Positions 33,013 to 41,546 of a DNA stretch of 64,000 nucleotides are shown here, in pieces. This DNA comes from Deltaproteobacteria bacterium (lineage in GTDB: Bacteria; Myxococcota_A; Polyangia; Polyangiales; Ga0077539), in the NCBI GenBank assembly GCA_016218725.1, contig JACRDB010000019.1, positions 26,243-90,242 on the forward strand, in the 5' to 3' direction. Each line of letters opens with the position of its first letter. Positions within the stretch are counted from its first letter, which is position 1. Made by a program: the position numbers and the translations under genes. The notes beneath the pieces were generated by a model. The model did no database searches. It was not told the origin of the DNA and saw nothing but the letters and a program-made list of their open reading frames with translations.

Positions 33013-35756
33013 AGGAACCCGCGCGAGCTCCGGCGCTCGAAGGGGCCCAGGCTCGCCACCCAGAGGCCCAGGCGACCGCCCGTGGGGCCGTCCAACGGCA
33101 CGGGGGCGCCGAGGACGAGCGGGCCCGCGGTGGGCGCCGTCACCCCACGGTAGAGGTACACCCTCGACGTGATGTAGTCCCCGACGCCGAGGTCCGAGAG
33201 ACCGTCGCCGTTGATGTCGCCGCCACAGCCGGTGGCGAGGCCGAAGCCCATGGCGCCCGCGGGCACCGCGAGGGCGATCGCCGCGCCCGCGGTGGAGGTC
33301 ATGCTCCCGAGGTAGACGTTCACCGGGTTGTTGCTGTTGTTCCCTACGATGAGGTCCCCGAAGCCGTCGCCGTTGAGGTCCCACGCCATGGAGAGCCCCT
33401 GGCCGAAGCCCACGGGGATCGCCGGCGTGGACGGCGAGGACACCTCCCGGAGCTGAGTGATGACACCGCCGACGCTGCCGTAGACCCGCACGACCCGCCC
33501 CTGGTAGCTGGACACGGCGAAGTCCGCGAGCCCGTCGCCGTTGTAGTCCACCGCGCCGGCGACGTTGTTGCCGAAATAGAGCGTGGACGCCGTGCCCGTG
33601 AGGGTCGCCGAGGCCACGGGCATCACGCCCGCGGGGGTGCCTCCTCGGTAGAAGTACGCCGTGGGCGCGGCGCCGCCGGGGGCGCTCGGGGCGCCGACGA
33701 CGAGGTCCTCCGCGCCGTCGCCGTCCACGTCACCGACGCCCACCACAGACTGCCCGTACATGGTCCCAGCGGGGGCGGGCGGCGCGAGGGTCTGGCTGGC
33801 GGTGGTGCTCACCCCCATGGAGCCGCCGAAATAAATGAAGGCCTGCGCGGAGTTTGGCGCGCCCACGGCGAGGTCTGCGTAGCCGTCGTTGTTGACGTCC
33901 CCGAGACCCGAGACCGAGAAGCCGAAGCCCGCGGGGCCCGTGAGCGCCACCGGCGTGGAGAAGCCCGTGCGGTTGCCGTAGTACACCGACACCTGCGTCG
34001 CTGTGCCGTGGCCCACCGCCAGGTCCCCGAAGCCGTCGCCGTTGAGGTCCCCGGCGTTGGCGACGGACTGGCCGTAGCCCGAGCCCGCGGCGCCGGTCAA
34101 CCGCGGCCCCGCCGTGGGGGTACCGGTCGCCGAACCGTAGAACACCTGGGCCACGCCATTGCCCGTGTTGCCGCTCGCCACGACGTCCCCGAGGCCGTCG
34201 CCGTTGTAGTCCGCGTTGGAGCCGTAGGACAGGTCCCGGGGCGTCGTCGCAATGATCCTGGGCGGAACCCGGAACTCCCAAACCGCCGACGGGTCCATGG
34301 ACATGGTCCCGCCGACGCGATCGAAGGCCCGCCAGAACCACACCCCCGGAGCAAGCGCCAGGGGAACCGCCACCGAGGAGCCCGAGGCGTCGATGGTCTG
34401 GGCCACGGAGGCGCAGTCCCGGGTGCGGCACAGCTCGATCCGCGCGCCGGTGCTGCTCGTCGTGCCGCGCTCCCACCGCAGCGTCGGCTGGGTGATGGTC
34501 ACCATCGCCGTCGACAGCGGGGCGAGGAGCCGCGGCGGCGTGGACCGCACACAGGTGTCCCCCACCAGCGCAAAGCCCGGCATGCACGAGAGACCACAGG
34601 TGCCGCTCACGCAGGTGGGCCTGCCGTTGGTGACACCTGGGCACACAGTCCCACACCTCCCACAGTTACGCACATCGGTGAGGGTGTTCACCTCACAGCC
34701 GTCGGCGTTCATGGCGTTGCAGTTCTGGAAGCCCGCCATGCAGCTCATGAGCTGGCATGCGCGGGCCGCGCAGGCCGGGACCGCGTTGGCGAAGGCGCAG
34801 GCGTTGCCGCAGCGCCCGCAGTGGGCCACGGTGGTGCGCAGGTCCGCCTCGCAGCCGTTGCGGGTGTCCCGGTCGCAGTCGTCGAAGTCCGCCGCGCACA
34901 TGGAGTTGCACCGGCCCATGCTGCACATGGGCGCGCCGCCCGCCACCGGCGGGCACGCCCGGCGGCACCCCCCGCAGTGCGTGGCGTCGGTGTTGGTATT
35001 CACCTCGCACCCGTTGGCGGTGTTGCCGTCGCAGTCTGCGAAGCCCGCGGCGCAGTCGATCCCGCAGGCCCCGTCCTCGCAGACGGCCGTGGCGTTGGCG
35101 CCGCCCGCGCATGCCATGCCGCAGCGGCCGCAGTGCATCACCGAGGTCCCCAGCGTGGTCTCGCAGCCGTTCCCGAGGGCCATGTCGCAGTCCCCGCGAT
35201 TGGGGAGGCATGCGCCGATGACGCAGGCCCCCGCCTCGCAGCGCAGCACCGAGGCCCCCGGGGCCGAGCAGACCACGCCGCAGCGCATGCAGTTGCTCGG
35301 GTCCACCTGGAGGTTCGACTCGCACCCGTCCGCCGTGTTCCCGTTGCAGTTGCCGAAGCCCGGGTTGCACTGGAGCTGGCACTCGCCCAGGACACACGCC
35401 GCGGCCCCGTTGGCGCCGGTGGGGCATTGCCTGCCGCACATCCCGCAGTTGGACACGTCGGTCCCCAGGGTGGCGCAGCGGCCCGCGCAGTTCATCTGCC
35501 CCGGCGGACAGATCACCTCCCGCACGCACCGCGAGGCCTGGCACTGGAGCCCCGAGGCGCACATCCCGCGCCCGCTGTCCCCGCCGCAGCAGGGTTGGTC
35601 CAGCAGGCCGCAGGACGGGCCGGTGTCCGCGTCCACGTCGGGCAGGTCCGGGGCGGTCATGTCCGTAGAGGCATCGGGGACCGCGGAGGGGTGCTCCAAC
35701 GAACACGCCAGCGCCCCCACCAGGACACCGTACAGCGCAACTCGAAAGCAGGTCAT
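33009..35756 (-). CDS. surface lipoprotein: Cys-rich GCE repeats plus seven-bladed FG-GAP propeller
   Basis: 915 residues from the ATG at 35756. Lipobox GALAC (about Cys 18) and an Asp/Pro linker; a Cys-rich section (about 45-400) with five GCE...HCG/NCG-type repeats; a fibronectin-like strand region (PPRLLAPLST...PTLRW); then seven Ca-binding FG-GAP repeats (DYNGDGLGD, DLNGDGFGD, DVNNDGYAD, DVDGDGAED, DYNGDGLAD, DLNGDGFGD, DINGDGLSD), the number needed for a complete integrin-alpha-like propeller. Its stop codon overlaps the next glycosyltransferase start, so it is made with the polysaccharide enzymes. A matrix adhesin is likely; function not shown. Confidence 0.9.
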   Translation of the reverse strand: MTCFRVALYGVLVGALACSLEHPSAVPDASTDMTAPDLPDVDADTGPSCGLLDQPCCGGDSGRGMCASGLQCQASRCVREVICPPGQMNCAGRCATLGTDVSNCGMCGRQCPTGANGAAACVLGECQLQCNPGFGNCNGNTADGCESNLQVDPSNCMRCGVVCSAPGASVLRCEAGACVIGACLPNRGDCDMALGNGCETTLGTSVMHCGRCGMACAGGANATAVCEDGACGIDCAAGFADCDGNTANGCEVNTNTDATHCGGCRRACPPVAGGAPMCSMGRCNSMCAADFDDCDRDTRNGCEADLRTTVAHCGRCGNACAFANAVPACAARACQLMSCMAGFQNCNAMNADGCEVNTLTDVRNCGRCGTVCPGVTNGRPTCVSGTCGLSCMPGFALVGDTCVRSTPPRLLAPLSTAMVTITQPTLRWERGTTSSTGARIELCRTRDCASVAQTIDASGSSVAVPLALAPGVWFWRAFDRVGGTMSMDPSAVWEFRVPPRIIATTPRDLSYGSNADYNGDGLGDVVASGNTGNGVAQVFYGSATGTPTAGPRLTGAAGSGYGQSVANAGDLNGDGFGDLAVGHGTATQVSVYYGNRTGFSTPVALTGPAGFGFSVSGLGDVNNDGYADLAVGAPNSAQAFIYFGGSMGVSTTASQTLAPPAPAGTMYGQSVVGVGDVDGDGAEDLVVGAPSAPGGAAPTAYFYRGGTPAGVMPVASATLTGTASTLYFGNNVAGAVDYNGDGLADFAVSSYQGRVVRVYGSVGGVITQLREVSSPSTPAIPVGFGQGLSMAWDLNGDGFGDLIVGNNSNNPVNVYLGSMTSTAGAAIALAVPAGAMGFGLATGCGGDINGDGLSDLGVGDYITSRVYLYRGVTAPTAGPLVLGAPVPLDGPTGGRLGLWVASLGPFERRSSRGFL

Positions 35757-35791
35757 GGCGGCAGGGAGCCTACCAGAGCCCGCGCAAGGCT

Positions 35792-37327
35792 TCACGGCCC
35801 ATCGCGCAGGGCCCCCCGGCCCAGGGCCCCCAGGACCCGCCCGCGAAAGCCCGGCGAGAGCCCTGCCAGGAGCGCCGCCAGGAGCCCGCCAAGGGCTACC
35901 GCCCGGAGGAGGAAGCCCCCGACGCCCGTGGCCGCCGGCACCAGGTGGTCCCAGCAGAGCCCCGCGGCCCCCAAGGCGGCGAGCTGCAGCACCATCGCAC
36001 CGACTAGGCGCAGGGCCTCCCCCCGGGGGAGCCTGACGGCGCGGGTGAAGCGCACCCAGAGCGGCACCGACGCCACCCCGAGGGCCGCCGCCAGCCCCGC
36101 CACGGGAACCGCTACCAGACCCATCCCCGCAGCCAGGAGGAGCGCCAGGAGGAGGGCCTTGGCCAGCGCCTCGGCCAGGGTCACCAGGGAGGTCTCGCGG
36201 ATCCGACCCGTGGCAAAGAGCGTCTGGGCCAGCACGGCCTCCACCGACTGCCAGGTGAGCGCCAGCGCCAGGAGCGCCGACACCCGCTGGCCTCCAAAGA
36301 GCTCCGGGCCCACCCACACCGCGACGAAGGAGCGATTGAGGCCCACCAGGCCGCCGAAGCCGATGGCCCCGACCCACCCGACGGCCCCGAGGAGCCGGGC
36401 CGTGACGTCCCGGAGCTGGGAGAGGTCCCCCTCACCGGCGAGGTGGGCCACCGCGGGCGCGAAGGCCGTCCCGACCCGGGTGGTGGCCTGGAGCACCACG
36501 TCCGCGGCGCGGCGGGTCATCGTGAGGGGCGTGACCTCCCGGGTCCCGAGGAGCCGCGCCACCAGCACCCTCTCGACGTTCTGGAGCAGGCTCTGCCCGA
36601 GGCGCGAGACCCAGGTGTAGCCCGAGAGACCAAAGACCGCCCGGAGCTCCGCGCGGTCGAAGCGAGGGCGCAGCCCGAGGCCCCGGTGCACGACCCGCCG
36701 GTAGAGCACCGCCGTGGCCACGAGGTACAGCCCCGCCCGAAACATCAGCCCCAGGGGGATCGCGTGGACCCCGACGCCCGCCCGGAGGAGCACCACCGTG
36801 GCGACGATGCCCAGGCTCGTGCAGGTGAGGTACAGGCTCCCGAGGGTGAGCGGGAACTCCATCAGGGCCATGATCACCGCGGCGATGCTCAGGGCGCACA
36901 GGAGCACCGCCTCGCCCACGGACGCGAGCGCGAAGGAGCGCACCATCACCCTCGCGACGGTGGGGTCCGTCACGCGCACCAGGGCGGGCACCCAGGGGGC
37001 CACCAGCACCCCGAGGGCCCCGAGGAGGAGCCCCAGGGTGAGGTTCACCCGGAGCCCGGTGCCGATGGTGCGCCCGAGGGCCTCCGGGTCCTTGCGACCG
37101 AGGGCGTGGCCGATGCGCTGCTGCATCACCCCGGCCACGCCCGGGTCGATGAGGGCCAGCCACGCCACGACGTCCCCGGACGCCAGCCAGGCAGCATACA
37201 CCGGCCCCTGGATGTGCCGGAGGTACAGCGGCACGAGCACCACGCCCTGGACCATGGCGAGGGCCACGGAGCCGTACTGGTTCACCAGGCCGATCACCGT
37301 GGCCCTTCGGCGGTTGGGGGTCTTCAA
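35792..37327 (-). CDS. Wzx-type polysaccharide flippase (MOP superfamily)
   Basis: 511 residues from a TTG at 37327 in a TTGA overlap with the GT2 stop; the frame before that is not homologous. About 12-14 hydrophobic helices are spread through the protein. The N-terminal NQYGSVALAMVQGVVLVPLYLRHI is typical of lipopolysaccharide/O-unit flippases, which carry lipid-linked oligosaccharide across the inner membrane. It fits the neighbouring glycosyltransferases. Substrate unknown. A basic cap KTPNRRR precedes helix 1. Confidence 0.88.
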   Translation of the reverse strand: MKTPNRRRATVIGLVNQYGSVALAMVQGVVLVPLYLRHIQGPVYAAWLASGDVVAWLALIDPGVAGVMQQRIGHALGRKDPEALGRTIGTGLRVNLTLGLLLGALGVLVAPWVPALVRVTDPTVARVMVRSFALASVGEAVLLCALSIAAVIMALMEFPLTLGSLYLTCTSLGIVATVVLLRAGVGVHAIPLGLMFRAGLYLVATAVLYRRVVHRGLGLRPRFDRAELRAVFGLSGYTWVSRLGQSLLQNVERVLVARLLGTREVTPLTMTRRAADVVLQATTRVGTAFAPAVAHLAGEGDLSQLRDVTARLLGAVGWVGAIGFGGLVGLNRSFVAVWVGPELFGGQRVSALLALALTWQSVEAVLAQTLFATGRIRETSLVTLAEALAKALLLALLLAAGMGLVAVPVAGLAAALGVASVPLWVRFTRAVRLPRGEALRLVGAMVLQLAALGAAGLCWDHLVPAATGVGGFLLRAVALGGLLAALLAGLSPGFRGRVLGALGRGALRDGP

Positions 37328-38346
37328 GCTCCCTTTGCCCGGCCGCGGAGCCTGCGAAGCGCGCCCGAGGCGCGGTTCAGGCCCTGCGGCAGGAGCCTCG
37401 GAGCGACCTTGAGCACCGCAAAGCGCAGCAGGTCCCCGGGGTGCTCCCGCAGCCACGGCCAGCGCGCCGGGAGCCTGCGCACCGAGTCCCACCAGGCGGC
37501 CTCGTCGTCGGGAGGCACCTCCACGCCGCCGCAGCGCCAGCTCCAGAGCACCGACAGGAGGCTCCGGTAGGCGTCCCGCGGGGCCCTCTCCGCGAGCTCC
37601 GGGGCATGGGCGCGCAGGAACGGGTGCTGCAGGAGTTCGTCGTAACGTCCCCACTCGTCCGGCACGAAACGGAGCTTGAGGTAGTCCTCGTCGCAGGTCG
37701 CCTGCGGCGGCGAGAGCACCGCCACCGAGGGCGTCGCGGCGTCTTGAAGGAGCGAGAACGCCAGGGCGATGAACGCAAACGCCGAGCGGTCAAGCTGGTC
37801 CGTCACCAGCCCGAGGGCCTCGAGGGACAGCTCCCGGCGGCGGTACACATACTGCGAGAGCTTGGGCTGCCTCCACGCGAAGCGCGCGCACGCCCCGGGG
37901 TCCGTCTCCAGGTGGAGGTCCGTCGGGAGGTCAAAGGTGCGCTTCGTCGAGCCGGGGGGTTGAATAAACGAAAACACCAACAATTCCGGACACTTCTCTG
38001 CGAGCGCCCGGAGGATCGTGGGCACCGCCCCGGGCAGCGGCAGGTCGTCGTCGGCGAAGGTCCAGAGGTAGTCCGCCTGGCAGCGCTGGTAGAGGGACCA
38101 GACGTTGCGGTTGAAGCCGACGTTCTCCGTCTGGCGCAGGACGTCCACGCGCACGCCGTCGGGCTCTCGCCGGGCCTCCTCGCAGACCTCCTGGGTGGCG
38201 TCGGTGGAGGCGTTGTCGTGCACCCGGAGGCTCACCCGGTCCGCGAGGCCCTGGTCCGCGATCTGCCGTCGAAAGAGCCCGAGCACCCGCCGGAGCTTTG
38301 GGGCCCGCTGGTACGTCGGGATCCCGATCTCCAGGGTGGTGGCCAC
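37324..38346 (-). CDS. family 2 glycosyltransferase
   Basis: 340 residues from GTG. GT-A start LEIGIPTYQRAPKLRRVL, VHDNASTDAT, the ENVGFNRNV loop and DDD motif FADDDLPLPG are all present, the last binding the metal of the nucleotide-sugar. A long alpha-helical C-terminal region (about 200-340) is Trp- and Arg-rich. It adds a sugar to a lipid-linked acceptor in the cytoplasm. It is followed by the flippase in a TTGA overlap and starts 2 bp beyond the stop of the epimerase gene. Confidence 0.92.
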   Translation of the reverse strand: MATTLEIGIPTYQRAPKLRRVLGLFRRQIADQGLADRVSLRVHDNASTDATQEVCEEARREPDGVRVDVLRQTENVGFNRNVWSLYQRCQADYLWTFADDDLPLPGAVPTILRALAEKCPELLVFSFIQPPGSTKRTFDLPTDLHLETDPGACARFAWRQPKLSQYVYRRRELSLEALGLVTDQLDRSAFAFIALAFSLLQDAATPSVAVLSPPQATCDEDYLKLRFVPDEWGRYDELLQHPFLRAHAPELAERAPRDAYRSLLSVLWSWRCGGVEVPPDDEAAWWDSVRRLPARWPWLREHPGDLLRFAVLKVAPRLLPQGLNRASGALRRLRGRAKGA

Positions 38347-38347
38347 G

Positions 38348-39289
38348 CTACGCGCGCCTCCCGAGGGCGAAGACCACCGCCGGGAGGGTCTCCTCCAGGG
38401 GGCGGGGGGTCCACCGCAGGAGGCGCTCCCTGCGCGCGGTGGACGTCACCAGGTGGTGGGCCTCGCGGGGGCGGTAGGGGCGCTCTCCGGGCCGAAGGAG
38501 CGCCTCGGGCGCGCCCGCCAGGGCCAGGACCCTGCGCCCGAGGTCCAGGAGCGAGGTGCCCTGCCCCGAGCCGATGTTCACGGTCTCCACGCCCTCGGCG
38601 GGGTCCAGGGTGACGGTCTCCAGCACGGCGTGGGCGGCGTCGTCCACGTGCACGAGGTCGCGCACCTGACCGCCAGGGGACATGGGCATGGGAGCGCGCG
38701 CCCTGGCGGCTTTCACGGTCATGGGGATGAAGCGCCCGGGGTCGTCGTCCGGTCCGAAGAGCGACGCGAGGCGCAGGTACCATAGACGGTGGCCCAGGTC
38801 CCGCGCCAGGGCCCTGGCCAGGACGCCCCCGGCCGCCTTCGAGGCGCTGTACGGATCCCAGGCCTCCAGCGGTGAGTCCTCCTCGCAGGGAGGCGCCGAT
38901 GTCGCCTCGGGCCAGGAGGGCTCCGGGAGCCTCCCTCGGCCCTCGTACTCGAAATAGCTCCCAGCCACCACGCTGCGCGAGGCGCCCACCTGCGCCGCGG
39001 CCTGCACCCAATGGAAGGTGTCCACGGTGTTGGCCTCCACCGCCCGGAGCCAGTCCCGGTCCCTGCCCTGGACTCCGTAGGCCGCCAGGTGCACGAGCAC
39101 CGAGGCTCCCTCCAGCGCGCTCCGTGCGTTGTCCCGCACGGCGCCCGCGAGGCGCAGGGCCTCAGCGCCGTCGGGAGGTGGTCCGCTGTCCGGGCGAAGA
39201 ATGGCCCTCACATGGTGACCGGCGGAAACCAATAATGATACCACCGCTCGGCCAAGGTTGCCCGTAGAACCGGTCACTGCCACGATCAC
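38348..39289 (-). CDS. NAD-dependent epimerase/dehydratase
   Basis: 313 residues from GTG at 39289 (VIVAVTGSTG), which places the Rossmann GSTGNLG at the very N-terminus. Catalytic S/YxxxK: YSASK (DPYSASKAAGG) is intact, with GSYFEYEG supplying the Ser region. GDP/UDP-sugar 4-epimerases and reductases of this family act on sugar nucleotides; the specific reaction is not clear. It could be the reductase or epimerase completing the gmd route, but this is inference. Confidence 0.85.
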   Translation of the reverse strand: MIVAVTGSTGNLGRAVVSLLVSAGHHVRAILRPDSGPPPDGAEALRLAGAVRDNARSALEGASVLVHLAAYGVQGRDRDWLRAVEANTVDTFHWVQAAAQVGASRSVVAGSYFEYEGRGRLPEPSWPEATSAPPCEEDSPLEAWDPYSASKAAGGVLARALARDLGHRLWYLRLASLFGPDDDPGRFIPMTVKAARARAPMPMSPGGQVRDLVHVDDAAHAVLETVTLDPAEGVETVNIGSGQGTSLLDLGRRVLALAGAPEALLRPGERPYRPREAHHLVTSTARRERLLRWTPRPLEETLPAVVFALGRRA

Positions 39290-39333
39290 GTCGCTTGTCC
39301 TGGGCGTCCGTTGCGGGGGACCGGGGGGTTGGT

Positions 39334-40296
39334 TCAGCGGGACGCCACCGCGGCGCCGAGGCACACCAGGGCCGTGCCCGCTGGGACCTCTGGTTCCTCC
39401 GCGGGCTGCTCGCGGGAGACGGGCCCCTGGGCGGCGTCCGGGCGGGGCTCCTCGGGCGGGCCATGGAGCACCCCCGGGGGGAGCTCCTCCAGCGCCGCGA
39501 GGATGGTCTCGTCGTCCGCCGGGGCGGCGTCACCCTTCTCGAAGTCCTTCTCCAGCCAGTGCCACAGGGGGCCGCCGTCGACGCAGCCGCGAGCCCTCTC
39601 GCCGGGCGTGCAGGCCAGCCGGACGTGGAAGTGATCATCGTGGGGGGCGCTGTCCCCGGGCTGCACCAGCAGCGCCTCGGCACGCTCCAGGACCTCCTCG
39701 CGGGCCCCGTGGGCGCGGGCGTACGCCAGGAGCGGGCCCTTGATCCACGACGCCACGAAGATACGAATGATGCCCGCGTCGGCGTCCGCCAGGAGGGCCT
39801 CCACCAGGCGCCAGTTGCGGGCCGTGTCGAAGCGCAGGGCCGTAGGGTGGGCCACGCTCTCCCCGCGGGAGTTGTACCGCACGAAGGCCGGGGCCCGAAC
39901 GGGCTCATCGGTGGCGGCGTCCCGTGCGAAGAAGAGCAGGTCCACGTCCCGGCCATTACGGTGCGAGTGGTGCCGCGTGACCATGCCCCCACGGCGGGCC
40001 GAGAGGTCCCCGACCACCAGGGGCACCGCGTTGGTGCCCACCCTCCGGGCGCACTTCTCCACCATGCGCACGAGGCGCTCGGTGCCCCAGCGGTTCCAGC
40101 CCTCGCGCTCCGAGCGCAGGGCGATAAAGCCGTGGCCCCGCACCGGCGCCGCGTAGCCCCGGCTGAGCCACCCGTTGGAGGGCGAGCCCCGAGAGCCCTC
40201 GTCCCAGACGCCCCGCTCGGTGAAGAACGCCGCGCAGCCCTGGAGGGCCAGGAGGCCACCGAGGCACGCTGGGAGGAGAGGCCGTGGCCCGCGCAT
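39334..40296 (-). CDS. MepA-like (M74) murein endopeptidase lipoprotein
   Basis: 320 residues from the ATG at 40296 with GGGAGC upstream; lipobox LALQGC (about Cys 21). The LAS-fold metallopeptidase motifs are intact: HSHRNGRDVDLLFF (H...D with the GxDVD signature) and HDDHFHVR. It also has TAREV-like and GDLSARRGG strands. It cleaves D-Ala-mDAP cross-links in peptidoglycan. C-terminal tail of about 60 residues is Glu/Pro rich. Situated ahead of the polysaccharide cluster, possibly for wall remodelling during export or predation. Confidence 0.88.
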   Translation of the reverse strand: MRGPRPLLPACLGGLLALQGCAAFFTERGVWDEGSRGSPSNGWLSRGYAAPVRGHGFIALRSEREGWNRWGTERLVRMVEKCARRVGTNAVPLVVGDLSARRGGMVTRHHSHRNGRDVDLLFFARDAATDEPVRAPAFVRYNSRGESVAHPTALRFDTARNWRLVEALLADADAGIIRIFVASWIKGPLLAYARAHGAREEVLERAEALLVQPGDSAPHDDHFHVRLACTPGERARGCVDGGPLWHWLEKDFEKGDAAPADDETILAALEELPPGVLHGPPEEPRPDAAQGPVSREQPAEEPEVPAGTALVCLGAAVASR

Positions 40297-40403
40297 CGCT
40301 GCTCCCTTGAGGTAGCATCCCGGAGGCGCCGACACCAGGGCGACCCTTGACCCGCCGCCGCGGGCTTCCCATGCTCCGCGGCCCCGGACGGAGACAACGG
40401 ACC

Positions 40404-41465
40404 ATGGATCAGCTCTCGGCGCACCTCGACCGCGGTTGGGACCTCATCAACAAAGGGGACCTGCGCGGGGCGAGGTCCAGCGCCCGCAGGGCCCTGGAAA
40501 TCGACAAGGACAGCCCCGAGGCCCACAACCTCCTCGGGTACACCGCCGCCCAGGAGGGCGACCCCGAGGAGGCCCTGGAGCACTACCGCCAGGCCATGGC
40601 GCTAGACGATGGCTACATCGACCCGATGCTCAACGCCGCCGAGGTGCTCATCCACCCCCTCCACGAGTATGACGAGGCCGTCTCGCTCTGCGACGAGGTG
40701 CTGGACTTCGCCGAGGGGCGCGAGGAGATCTGCGAGGCGCTGCTCCTCAAGTTTGACGCCCTCCTGGCCAAGGGCGAGGAGGACGGCGCCCGGGCCACCC
40801 TGGAGGCCCTCCCGGACGGCCCCGTGGAGGGACCGGTGTTCCCCTTCCTCATCGGCCGCGCCTGGTACGAGCTCGGGGAGGTCGAGCGCGCCGAGCCCTT
40901 CCTGACCGACGCCGTGCGGGAGGACCCTCGCAACGCCGACGCCCACTACTACCTGGGCCTGGTCCATGATGCCCGGGAGCACTGGCGCCAGGCCACCCTC
41001 TCGTTCATGGAGGCCCGGGACCTGGACCTCGCCGCGCCTGCGGTGCGCTGGAGCCTGCCTCGGGAGCAGTTCCACCGCCACGTCGAGCGCGCCCTCCAGG
41101 GGCTGGAGGCCAGGTTCCTCGCGCACCTCGAGGGCGCCCTGGTGCTCGTCACCGACGCGCCTGGGATGGAAATGGTGGTGGACGGCGTGGACCCCAGGGC
41201 CCCGCTCCTGGTCGAGGGCTTTGACCAGGCGCACCGCGACCGCGAGGACGGCCCGAGGATGTTCGTCTACCAGCGGAATATCGAGAAGCTCTGCCGTGGT
41301 CCGGAGTACCTGGAAGAAGAGCTCGCCTGGCAGTTCACCGAGGAGCTCCAGCACCTCCTTGAGGCCGCGCCAGCGTCCCTCCCGGCCGTGATCCCCGCCC
41401 CGAGCCCCGCTCCCCCCAAGGACGACCCCGGCACACGCAAGAAGCCCCGAAAGAAGGACCTCTAG
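40404..41465 (+). CDS. TPR protein with a degenerate zincin_1 domain
   Basis: 353 residues from the ATG at 40404. TPR-like helices (about 1-200) with AHNLLGYTAAQEGDPEEALEHY and AHYYLGLVHDAREH. A C-terminal domain (about 215-315) follows the zincin_1 (DUF1025-type) plan: VLVTDAP, VDPRAPLL, RMFVYQRNIEKLC, then FTEELQHLL where HELGHH is expected. The first His is Glu and the last is Leu, so zinc binding and peptidase activity are doubtful. A Lys/Pro tail ends the protein. Possible -35/-10 (TTGACC/CATGCT) lies at 40347-40375. Confidence 0.75.
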   Translation: MDQLSAHLDRGWDLINKGDLRGARSSARRALEIDKDSPEAHNLLGYTAAQEGDPEEALEHYRQAMALDDGYIDPMLNAAEVLIHPLHEYDEAVSLCDEVLDFAEGREEICEALLLKFDALLAKGEEDGARATLEALPDGPVEGPVFPFLIGRAWYELGEVERAEPFLTDAVREDPRNADAHYYLGLVHDAREHWRQATLSFMEARDLDLAAPAVRWSLPREQFHRHVERALQGLEARFLAHLEGALVLVTDAPGMEMVVDGVDPRAPLLVEGFDQAHRDREDGPRMFVYQRNIEKLCRGPEYLEEELAWQFTEELQHLLEAAPASLPAVIPAPSPAPPKDDPGTRKKPRKKDL

Positions 41466-41469
41466 AGAA

Positions 41470-41488
41470 TGTAGGTGTAATACCTACA
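41470..41488 (+). promoter_or_regulatory. palindrome before the cysteine operon (possible operator)
   Basis: TGTAGGTGTAATACCTACA: a 7-bp inverted repeat with a 5-bp spacer, AT-rich for this genome, starting 5 bp after the previous stop. TTGACA sits 17 bp downstream (41505). Likely a repressor or activator site for cysK and its operon; it also could be an RNA hairpin. Confidence 0.5.
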
Positions 41489-41546
41489 GCACCCTACGGC
41501 GCCCTTGACAAACGCTGCATGCTGGCGAAGGAAGAGCGCTCCTCGG

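Noticed and set aside
33003..36620. A 1205-codon plus-strand open frame
   Set aside because: It spans two unrelated minus-strand genes in antisense, is His/Arg/Ala/Gly-rich and shows no family motif; it is a product of very high GC at third positions.
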